From positions 1-11,869 of the forward strand of contig DHNI01000018.1 of NCBI GenBank assembly GCA_002409455.1: a DNA stretch of 11,869 nucleotides, in the 5' to 3' direction. The stretch's first letter is position 1. Every line of letters begins with the position of its first letter. The position numbers were made by a program, and so were the translations under genes. The DNA is from Firmicutes bacterium UBA5420 (GTDB taxonomy: Bacteria; Bacillota; Limnochordia; Darwinibacteriales; Darwinibacteriaceae). Positions 6,145-11,869 of this stretch are shown piece after piece. The notes under the pieces are model-generated. The model had not been told where the DNA came from. It saw only the letters and a program-made list of their open reading frames with translations, and ran no database searches.

Positions 6145-7540
6145 TAGCTTGTTTTTTACTTTCGCGTTCTTGCCGTCCACAACGATCATGTACTATTTGG
6201 CAGGTGCGCATTTTAGGGATATTGTCCTGCTTGTTGCCAGTCTGTTTTTCTATGCCTGGGGAGAGCCTATTTATATACTTTTGATGTGTAGCTCCATCGT
6301 GGTCAACTACTTGGTGGCAAATCTCTTGGGTAGAAATGACTTCGATGAGCGGCAAAGGAAACTTTTCCTGCTAGGAAGCTTGGCGCTTAACTTAGGATGT
6401 CTCGCCTATTTCAAATACTTTGGCATGATTGTGGACACCATAGCTGCCATTGGTTGTCGGGATTTTAATGTAATAATACCGGCGCTTCCTATTGGCATTT
6501 CCTTTTACACCTTTCAAACGCTTGCTTATCTGCTTGATGTTTACTGGGGCAAAATCAAGCCGCAGAGAAACTTATTGCAGTATGCTTTGTATATATCAAT
6601 GTTTCCTCAGTTAGTTGCTGGGCCAATTGTCAACTACGCAGATATCGAGTCACAACTATCCGCTAGAAGCCTGACTCTTACAGGGTTTTCCTCTGGGCTG
6701 CGCCGCTTTTTGTGCGGTCTGGCGAAAAAGATACTCTTAGCCAATAACATTGGCCTACTTTGGATGGAGGTAAAAACCATGTCTAATACAGGAGTTTCGG
6801 CAATCATGGCCTGGGTTGGAGTTCTGGCTTTTGCTCTGCAGATTTACTTTGATTTCAGTGGGTATTCGGATATGGCTATTGGGTTGGGAGAAATGTTCGG
6901 GTTTCGTTTCAAGGAAAACTTTCGGTATCCGTATGTCTCGCGGAGCGTCTCCGAGTTTTGGCGCAGGTGGCACATTTCCCTAGGTTCATGGTTTCGGGAG
7001 TATGTATATATTCCCTTGGGAGGTAACCGTGTGGGTAGGTGGAGACTGGCCCTAAATCTGTTTGTAGTCTGGTTCCTCACAGGCATCTGGCATGGCGCAA
7101 GCTGGAATTTTGTCGCCTGGGGGCTCTACTTCGGGGCAGCAATTCTGCTGGAAAACCTAGTCTTACGCACACGTATAGCAAGATGGCCAAAAGTTGTTTG
7201 CCATGTATATTCGTTGGTGATAGTTACTGTGGGTTGGGTCTTTTTCGAGTTTCAGAGTACCCCTGAGATCTTCAATTACTTGAAACTGATGTTTGGTTTG
7301 GCAGACAACGCCTTGATTGGACATTTCTTCTGGGCGAAGTTTAGAAAATACAGCGTTCTTTTTCTGGTGTGTATCATTGGCGCTACGCCATGTCCGAAGA
7401 ATGTGGCACTCTTGATTAGGAAGAAGAATAACAAAGTTTACACTATGATGGCGAACGTGTATTATGCTACGCTGACGTTTATGGTTACTGCATACTTGGT
7501 TGGCTCAACCCATAACCCGTTTATCTATTTCCGCTTTTAG
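6134..7540 (+). CDS. MBOAT-family membrane O-acyltransferase (AlgI/DltB type)
   Basis: A 468-residue polytopic protein with about ten or more membrane segments. Family signatures are clear: LPIGISFYTFQTLAYLLDVYWG, SMFPQLVAGPIVNY, QIYFDFSGYSDMAIGLGEMFG, SVSEFWRRWHISLGSWFREYVYIPLGGNR, and GIWHGASWNFVAWG. H320 in WHG is the expected catalytic histidine and H280 in RRWHISL is also conserved. These proteins pass acyl groups across the membrane to a surface-polymer acceptor such as alginate, cellulose, teichoic acid or another polysaccharide. Length is normal for AlgI-like members. The ATG at 6134 overlaps the end of the SGNH gene by 11 bases, so the two are translationally coupled. Substrate and acceptor are not readable from this window. 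Its usual DHHW/AlgX-like partner follows, but truncated. Confidence 0.93.
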   Translation: MLFSSLFFTFAFLPSTTIMYYLAGAHFRDIVLLVASLFFYAWGEPIYILLMCSSIVVNYLVANLLGRNDFDERQRKLFLLGSLALNLGCLAYFKYFGMIVDTIAAIGCRDFNVIIPALPIGISFYTFQTLAYLLDVYWGKIKPQRNLLQYALYISMFPQLVAGPIVNYADIESQLSARSLTLTGFSSGLRRFLCGLAKKILLANNIGLLWMEVKTMSNTGVSAIMAWVGVLAFALQIYFDFSGYSDMAIGLGEMFGFRFKENFRYPYVSRSVSEFWRRWHISLGSWFREYVYIPLGGNRVGRWRLALNLFVVWFLTGIWHGASWNFVAWGLYFGAAILLENLVLRTRIARWPKVVCHVYSLVIVTVGWVFFEFQSTPEIFNYLKLMFGLADNALIGHFFWAKFRKYSVLFLVCIIGATPCPKNVALLIRKKNNKVYTMMANVYYATLTFMVTAYLVGSTHNPFIYFRF

Positions 7541-7559
7541 CTGGAGGGATGACTTCGAT

Positions 7560-7841
7560 ATGAATGGTGAAAAAACCCCAGTTGTTCAGAACATAGCCCG
7601 TCTGTTTCCTTTTATATTCATTGTTGCTCTACTTGCATCGTATCTGCTCCTTCCGACTAAGACTTTTTCGGTAAGGGAGCGTCGTTACTTGGCTCAATGG
7701 CCTTCTTTCCATGTTGAAGATGTATTGGACGGCAGTTATGGGCGGAAAGTAGAGGTGCACTTCTCAGATCAATTTCCTTTGCGGGACTTTTGGCTGCAAA
7801 TTTACGAATTGTGTGAGGGACAGTCCCTCACACAATTCTGA
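7560..7841 (+). pseudogene. DHHW-family (AlgJ/AlgX-like) acyltransferase partner, truncated after about 80 residues
   Basis: The N-terminus is typical of DHHW proteins: a single membrane anchor at about residues 14-32, then SVRERRYLAQWPSF and the highly conserved FSDQFPLRDFW near residues 68-78. Full members run to about 350-400 residues and carry the catalytic D-H-H-W region further on; here the frame enters a palindrome at 7806 and stops at 7839-7841, giving 93 residues. GGAGGG at 7543-7548 is 11 bases from the ATG, a slightly long spacing. It follows the MBOAT gene by 19 bases and belonged to the same operon. No downstream part of the gene was found in 7842-8221, so this was a deletion or a replacement, not just a frameshift. 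A short membrane-anchored peptide may still be made. Confidence 0.75.
7806..7838. repeat. Perfect 33-bp palindrome (16-bp arms, single central A)
   Basis: GAATTGTGTGAGGGAC (7806-7821) and its exact reverse complement (7823-7838) flank A7822. There is no T run after it, so it is not an ordinary terminator. It lies exactly where the DHHW reading loses homology. The core GGGACAGTCCC resembles palindromic extragenic repeats or transposon-end hairpins of the kind linked to Y1-type (RAYT) transposases in other bacteria; that identity is an inference. Confidence 0.8.
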
Positions 7842-7941
7842 CAATTGCCGCACGTTGTGTCCTTTTCGTTAGCGGAATTAACTTTAATCGTAGATATTTT
7901 TGGGGTTGTTATATTGCAGTTAGCCTTGAAATAGGGTATGA

Positions 7942-7970
7942 TTGTTTTGATAAGTATTCTTTAAAATAAT
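7942..7970 (+). promoter_or_regulatory. Weak candidate promoter for the sugar importer operon
   Basis: TTGTTT (7942-7947) and AATAAT (7965-7970) are spaced by 17 bases in an A/T-rich stretch. The -35 box is poor. If used, it would give a leader of about 245 bases holding the hairpins at 8017-8112. I see no better sigma-A candidate between 7842 and 8221. Confidence 0.25.
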
Positions 7971-8016
7971 AGAGCTAGATAAGCCGATCCACGAATCATT
8001 CCATTGTCTCCTGCGA

Positions 8017-8112
8017 CCGCCAGATAGAGGGTCTGGTGGGTGAAGTTCTCATCACCCAAAAACAAAATTTTTTCTGGAAGTCTGGGATCGATTTCAGAAA
8101 CCGATCCCAGAC
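8017..8112 (+). other. Three successive hairpins in the importer leader, the last a near-perfect 33-bp palindrome
   Basis: The 380 bases between the DHHW remnant and the importer hold no gene I can name. Within them, hairpin 1 pairs 8017-8024 with 8032-8039 (one G-T). Hairpin 2 pairs 8038-8043 with 8052-8057 and shares two bases with hairpin 1, so the two compete slightly. Hairpin 3 pairs 8080-8090 with 8102-8112 (arm GTCTGGGATCG), continues inward through TTTC/GAAA after one A-C mismatch, and is centred on A8096. None is followed by a T tract on the plus strand. A second, apparently unused ribosome site AAGGAGG lies at 8153-8159. Operator, RNA leader or repeat element are all possible; I recognise no known riboswitch. 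Confidence 0.5.
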
Positions 8113-8221
8113 GAAGGATTGGATTGGAGCAAGCAGACGTTACGTTCAAGGGAAGGAGGTGTAGTCATAACGTTGCGTGCTCCGTGCAGAAAGCAAAATA
8201 TACTTTGTAAGGAGGACAAAA

Positions 8222-9508
8222 ATGAAAAGATTGGCCGCTTTGGTGCTTGTTTTCGCAATGGTGTTCGTGCTGGCTTTGGGAGGTCTTGCCAGTGCCAATC
8301 CGACAAAATTGACGTTGTGGACGTTTATTCACCAGCATGCACGGTTCTATCAAGTAATGACTGAAAAGTGGAATGAACTCAATCCAGATCGACAGGTTGA
8401 ATTAGAGGCGACTGTACTTCCGTATGATGACATGCATAACAAACTGCAGATTGCTCTACAATCAGGTGTTGGCGCTCCCGATATGTGTGATGTGGAAATT
8501 AGCCGGTTCCCCAATTTTTTGCAGGGCGTTCCCCAGTTAATGGTACTTAACGATGCGTTTGCACCCTATGTGGATGATATCGTTCCATCGAGGCTTGGCA
8601 TTTACTCCAAGGACGGCAATATGTATGGTGCTCCCACGCACGTAGGTGCCACTGTCGCCTTCTATTATGTCGACATTCTAGAAGATGCCGGTGTAGATTA
8701 TCGGGACATCAAGACATGGGATGACTTTGCTGAAGCGGGACGTAAGCTTAAGGCTGTGCATCCTGACAAGTATATGGGCATAGCCGAGACGAGCGCAGGC
8801 TGGACTATCACAGCAATGCTCGCCCAGCAGGGCAGTGATCTGGTATCCAGTGATGACCAGCCACAGATCGACACTCCCGAAATGCTGAGGGCTGTTACGG
8901 TGCTTCAGAACATGGTTGCCGAAGGGATTATCACTACCTGTCCAGACGGTCAACCTGATACAGAGGGTGGCAAAGGTTTTCTAGATCAGGGCAACGTGGC
9001 CGGCGTCATTATGCCCCAATGGTTTATGAGCCGCTATTTAGATGAGATTCCCAGCATGAATGGGAAAGTGGCAATTGCCCCCGTTCCGGTCTTTGAAGAA
9101 GGTATGCCGCGCTCCTTAGGTTTGGGCGGCACAGGGACGGTAGTAACTTTAACAGCATCTGATCAGGATTTGGCCAGTGCGTGGTTGGCTTATGCCAAGT
9201 TATCAGAAGAAGGTAACCGCATGATTTGGGAAGACTTGGGCTTTGATCCATGTAACACTGCGCTTTGGACAGAGACCGCCATGACTCACAATCCTGACAA
9301 TGCTTACAATCAGTACTTTCTAAACAATGTTTTTGACGTGCTCAATGAGGTTAAGGACGAAATTGTTATGATTCGTTCTTCCTCCATTTCGCCTACAATC
9401 AACAACTACGTGACAACAGTTATGCTTAATGAGCTGTTTGAGGACATGTTGGATCCCGCAGAGGTATTAGAAGACGCTCAATACAACATTGAGAGCCAGA
9501 TTTTCTAA
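8222..9508 (+). CDS. araN: AraN-like extracytoplasmic sugar-binding protein of a CUT1 ABC importer
   Basis: A 428-residue substrate-binding protein (SBP family 1, COG1653 type). It captures an oligosaccharide outside the membrane and hands it to the two permeases that follow. The signal peptide has K2-R3, a hydrophobic core 4-22 and a likely cleavage at A23-S-A25/N26; there is no lipobox Cys, unlike Bacillus AraN. Mature features recall AraN: LTLWTFIHQHARFYQVM, NKLQIALQSGVGAPDMCDVEISRFPNFLQG, LGIYSKDGNMYGAPTHVGATVAFYYVDILEDAGV, TWDDFAEAGRKL, and GLGGTGTVVT. AAGGAGG at 8209-8215 sits 6 bases before ATG 8222. Similarity is from memory, so arabinose oligomers as substrate are a reasonable guess, not shown; related sugars are possible. 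No catabolic genes are in view to confirm it. Confidence 0.85.
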   Translation: MKRLAALVLVFAMVFVLALGGLASANPTKLTLWTFIHQHARFYQVMTEKWNELNPDRQVELEATVLPYDDMHNKLQIALQSGVGAPDMCDVEISRFPNFLQGVPQLMVLNDAFAPYVDDIVPSRLGIYSKDGNMYGAPTHVGATVAFYYVDILEDAGVDYRDIKTWDDFAEAGRKLKAVHPDKYMGIAETSAGWTITAMLAQQGSDLVSSDDQPQIDTPEMLRAVTVLQNMVAEGIITTCPDGQPDTEGGKGFLDQGNVAGVIMPQWFMSRYLDEIPSMNGKVAIAPVPVFEEGMPRSLGLGGTGTVVTLTASDQDLASAWLAYAKLSEEGNRMIWEDLGFDPCNTALWTETAMTHNPDNAYNQYFLNNVFDVLNEVKDEIVMIRSSSISPTINNYVTTVMLNELFEDMLDPAEVLEDAQYNIESQIF

Positions 9509-9520
9509 AGCCGAGGCAAA

Positions 9521-9552
9521 GAAGGGAGGGCACCGGGATGTGTCCTCTCTTT
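9521..9552 (+). other. Intercistronic hairpin between binding protein and permease genes
   Basis: GAAGGGAGG (9521-9529) pairs with CCTCTCTTT (9544-9552) over 9 positions, two of them G-T, around a 14-base loop. No U run follows. Hairpins here are common in importer operons and allow more binding protein than permease by protecting the upstream mRNA or attenuating transcription. Confidence 0.45.
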
Positions 9553-9577
9553 CAAAATCTCATAAAGGGTGCGTGGC

Positions 9578-10480
9578 ATGATGCGAAAGAGCGTGGCTTT
9601 TTTATACAATCAAAAGGTAGCACCTTACGTGTTTGTGTTGCCTTTTGTATTGACATTTTTGATCTTCTTTATTTATCCTGTGATCACTACGGTACAGATG
9701 AGCTTTCAGGATATCTTGCCTGGAATGGTGAACAATGTGGGCTTTAAGAACTATGAACGACTGCTGGGCGATAGGATATTTCGCACTGCGGTAAGCAATA
9801 GTATTTTATACACGTTATGGACGTTACTGCTACTCATTCCTTTTCCGTTAGTTTTTGCGTGTATGCTCAATAGTCGGAGCATGATCGCACGTGGCTTCTT
9901 TAAAACCTCCTTGTTTTTGCCAGTTGTCACCAGCGTGGTTGTGGCTGGTACTATCTTTCGACTCATGTTTGGTGAGGTTAACGGCTCACTCATGAATACA
10001 ATACGGATGTTTTTTGGGCTCGGCCCTATTAAGTGGCTTAGGGTACGTGAGACAGGCTTTGCGGCAATGGTGTTGATGGCTTGCTGGCGCTGGACGGGCG
10101 TTAACATGCTCTATTTTCTCTCGGGCCTCAAAGGCGTTCCCCCCGAAATGTACGAGTCTGCAGAAATTGATGGAGCCAATGCCTGGCAAAAATTCCGCCA
10201 CATTTCTGTACCGCTAGTCAAGCCCACCATCATTTATGTGCTTACCATCAGCATCTACGCAGGGCTCGCCATGTTTACAGAGAGCTACATGCTCTGGGCT
10301 GGAAACAATTCCCCGAAGAACATCGGACTAACCATCGTCGGTTACCTATATCGTCAGGGTTGGGAACAAAATCGTATGGGCTATGCCTCCGCGGTTGGGC
10401 TGGTCTTATTGGTCGTTGCCATGGCTATTAACCTTGTGCAGCTCCGGCTTACAGGAGTATTGGGAAGGGAGAGGGATTAG
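9578..10480 (+). CDS. araP: AraP-like sugar ABC permease (MalF type)
   Basis: A 300-residue membrane permease with six predicted segments. The start region VAPYVFVLPFVLTFLIFFIYPVITT followed by MSFQDILPG and the block WLRVRETGFAAMVLMACWRWTGVNMLYFL closely resemble Bacillus AraP. The ATPase-coupling EAA loop is YESAEIDGANAWQKFRHISVPL. A periplasmic/late segment ESYMLW..NNSP.NIGLTIVGYLY is also family-typical. AAAGGGTG about 8 bases upstream supports ATG 9578; ATG 9581 and GTG 9569 are alternatives, and an in-frame TAA at 9563-9565 forbids anything longer. It works with the next gene as a heterodimeric channel; the ATPase is not encoded here and is likely a shared MsmX-type protein. The next gene starts 1 base after the stop. 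Confidence 0.92.
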   Translation: MMRKSVAFLYNQKVAPYVFVLPFVLTFLIFFIYPVITTVQMSFQDILPGMVNNVGFKNYERLLGDRIFRTAVSNSILYTLWTLLLLIPFPLVFACMLNSRSMIARGFFKTSLFLPVVTSVVVAGTIFRLMFGEVNGSLMNTIRMFFGLGPIKWLRVRETGFAAMVLMACWRWTGVNMLYFLSGLKGVPPEMYESAEIDGANAWQKFRHISVPLVKPTIIYVLTISIYAGLAMFTESYMLWAGNNSPKNIGLTIVGYLYRQGWEQNRMGYASAVGLVLLVVAMAINLVQLRLTGVLGRERD

Positions 10481-10481
10481 G

Positions 10482-11357
10482 GTGGAATTCTATTCTAGAA
10501 GAAATTACAGCCTCGTGGCCCGTATCGTCATGGTAGCCTTTTTCTCCATCCTTTCCCTGATTGTGTTTATGCCCTTTTATGCGATTTTGCTCGCCTCCTT
10601 TAAACCCGGGGAGGAACTGATTCGTTATGGTCTAAACCTTAGATTTGACTGGGATCTCATGTCCCTTGCTAACTACAGGTATCTTTTTACAGGAATCACC
10701 AGAACGGGGGCGTATATAGCCCATGACTACCTCTTATGGTTTAAAAACAGCGTCGTGCTCACCGTGGTTCAAACGGTATTAACCCTATTGGTGAGCGCTT
10801 GGGTAGGTTACGGATTTGCTATGTATAGATTTCGAGGCAAGAACTTCCTTTTTACCTGTGTGTTGCTGGTTCTGATGATTCCCTTTGAGATTCTAATGTT
10901 ACCCATGTATTCTCAGGCGAGTTCGATGGGTCTGCTTGATAGCATTTGGGGTATTATGCTCCCCTACCTGGCCCATGCCACGACAATTTTCTTTTTTCGC
11001 CAGTTTCTCACATCTATTCCTAAAGACATTGTGGATGCAGGGCGAGTGGATGGAGCATCGGAGTACGGCATTTTCTTCCGTGTCGTCGTTCCCTTAATGA
11101 AACCAGCCTTTTCGGCCATGGCAATTTTGGTCGGTATGAACAGCTGGAACAACTTTCTGTGGCCAATGCTCGTGTTACGTTCGGGACAGAAGTACACTTT
11201 GGCGATTGGTCTCAATACCCTGCTTACTCCATATGGTAACAACTATGACATTTTGATCGCTGGTTCTTGCTTTTCCATTATTCCCGTCGTAATCTTGTTT
11301 CTATCGGCCCAGAAGTACTTTATTGATGGCATGACCATGGGCAGTGTGAAAGGATAA
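10482..11357 (+). CDS. araQ: AraQ-like sugar ABC permease (MalG type)
   Basis: A 291-residue permease, the second half of the channel. AraQ-like blocks include ASFKPGEELIRYGLNL, SAWVGYGFAMYRFRGKNF, MIPFEILMLPMYSQ, the EAA loop DAGRVDGASEYGIFFRVVVPLMKPAF, then MNSWNNFLWPMLVLRS and LLTPYGNNYDILIAGS, ending QKYFIDGMTMGSVKG. Six membrane segments are expected. I chose GTG 10482 because GAGAGG is 7 bases upstream and it starts 1 base after the previous stop; an open frame back to 10383 lies inside the previous gene. The gene is complete and undamaged, in contrast to the dead MalG-type permease at 1146-1816. The LacI-family gene follows after 21 bases. Confidence 0.92.
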   Translation: MEFYSRRNYSLVARIVMVAFFSILSLIVFMPFYAILLASFKPGEELIRYGLNLRFDWDLMSLANYRYLFTGITRTGAYIAHDYLLWFKNSVVLTVVQTVLTLLVSAWVGYGFAMYRFRGKNFLFTCVLLVLMIPFEILMLPMYSQASSMGLLDSIWGIMLPYLAHATTIFFFRQFLTSIPKDIVDAGRVDGASEYGIFFRVVVPLMKPAFSAMAILVGMNSWNNFLWPMLVLRSGQKYTLAIGLNTLLTPYGNNYDILIAGSCFSIIPVVILFLSAQKYFIDGMTMGSVKG

Positions 11358-11378
11358 GTCTATTGGGAGGTCATATTC

Positions 11379-11869
11379 GTGGTCACAATTTCCGACGTCG
11401 CAAAAAGAGCCAAAGTCTCTCGCAGCACCGTGTCGCGCGTTTTAAATAACCAGATACACCATGTCCGGGATGAAACCCGCACAGCAGTATTGCAAGCAGC
11501 AAAAGAGCTGAACTACAGGCCCAACTCTATCGCTCGTAGTCTTAAGACCAAAAGAAGTCATTGTATCGGCGTTATAACCGATGATATAGATACCCCCTTT
11601 CTACCTTCCATGCTTAAATCAATTGAGCAGTATGCTTTTTCACGAGGCTATAGTGCTTTGGTTTGCAATAGCGGGTATGAGTCAGAAAGGCAAAAGGCCT
11701 ATGTTGGGATGCTGGCGCAGCGGCAGGTCGATGGAATCATCTTTGCAGCATCCTTCGTGTATTCGTATACCCAGGAACTAATCAACCCTGGGCTTCCCAT
11801 TGTGTATGCATACTCGCATTCGCCACACGACAAGAAAAACTCCGTCCTCTCCGATGACGCTCGTGCGGC
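11379..11869 (+). CDS. LacI-family transcription regulator, C-terminus beyond the window
   Basis: The first 163 residues are visible. The N-terminal helix-turn-helix (about 3-24, ISDVAKRAKVSRSTVSRVLN) and the hinge helix (NYRPNSIARSLKTKRS, about 48-63) are standard. The ligand-binding domain then begins with CIGVITDDIDTPFLPSMLKSIEQYAFSRGYSALVCNSG and continues to DGIIFAAS, as in sugar-binding LacI members. GTG at 11379 has GGGAGG 8 bases upstream. It follows the araQ-like gene by 21 bases and is likely cotranscribed, so it probably represses the importer when its sugar is absent. Bacillus AraR is different in build (GntR-type HTH), so this is not an araR orthologue. About half the protein is missing only because the window ends. 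Confidence 0.93.
   Translation, partial: MVTISDVAKRAKVSRSTVSRVLNNQIHHVRDETRTAVLQAAKELNYRPNSIARSLKTKRSHCIGVITDDIDTPFLPSMLKSIEQYAFSRGYSALVCNSGYESERQKAYVGMLAQRQVDGIIFAASFVYSYTQELINPGLPIVYAYSHSPHDKKNSVLSDDARA

Noticed and set aside
7806..8112. CRISPR array or tandem repeat
   Set aside because: The two palindromes have unrelated sequences and no regular repeat-spacer spacing is present.

Overview
The window looks like chromosomal DNA of a Bacillota (Firmicutes-type) bacterium. Supporting signs are strong purine-rich Shine-Dalgarno sites in front of nearly every gene, frequent GTG starts, sigma-A-like promoters, U-tailed terminators, an AraNPQ-type sugar importer followed by a LacI-family gene, and a YozG-like HTH paired with a DUF2975 protein. 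The sugar-binding protein has a plain signal peptide with no lipobox cysteine. That is unusual for a monoderm Firmicute and hints at a two-membrane lineage such as Limnochordia or Halanaerobiales relatives; this placement is inference only.

Layout. (1) 1-101: 3' part of tRNA-Arg(ACG) and its terminator. (2) 290-784: a promoter and a small nucleotidyltransferase whose C-terminus has been replaced by debris of a DUF4143-type AAA ATPase, closed by a strong terminator. (3) 785-1893: a gene graveyard. It holds the C-terminal end of an RpiR-family sugar regulator on the minus strand, directly abutting a decayed MalG-type sugar permease on the plus strand, then a terminator. (4) 1962-5432: a DUF2975 membrane protein plus HTH regulator, then an OmpR-type response regulator and its sensor kinase from their own promoter, closed by a terminator. 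(5) 5515-7841: an envelope O-acylation-type cassette of SGNH lipoprotein, MBOAT acyltransferase, and a DHHW (AlgJ/AlgX-like) partner cut short at a perfect 33-bp palindrome. (6) 7842-8221: a 380-bp intergenic leader rich in hairpins. (7) 8222-11869: an araNPQ-like ABC importer without an ATPase gene, followed by the start of a LacI-family regulator that runs off the window.

How the parts work together. The importer and the LacI gene look like one sugar-responsive operon, which would use an MsmX-like ATPase encoded elsewhere. The earlier RpiR and permease debris is what remains of a second, independent sugar-uptake locus lost through a deletion. The MBOAT/SGNH/DHHW cassette would move acyl groups across the membrane onto a surface polymer, but its DHHW member is broken and its SGNH member lacks a usual active-site Asn, so the pathway may be inactive or changed. 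The two-component system with its large extracytoplasmic sensor, beside DUF2975/HTH, may respond to envelope or environmental signals; no target can be read from the sequence. The clearest theme is repeated gene decay by deletion in the first 1.8 kb and around 7.8 kb. I did not find a clearly new defence or mobile system.
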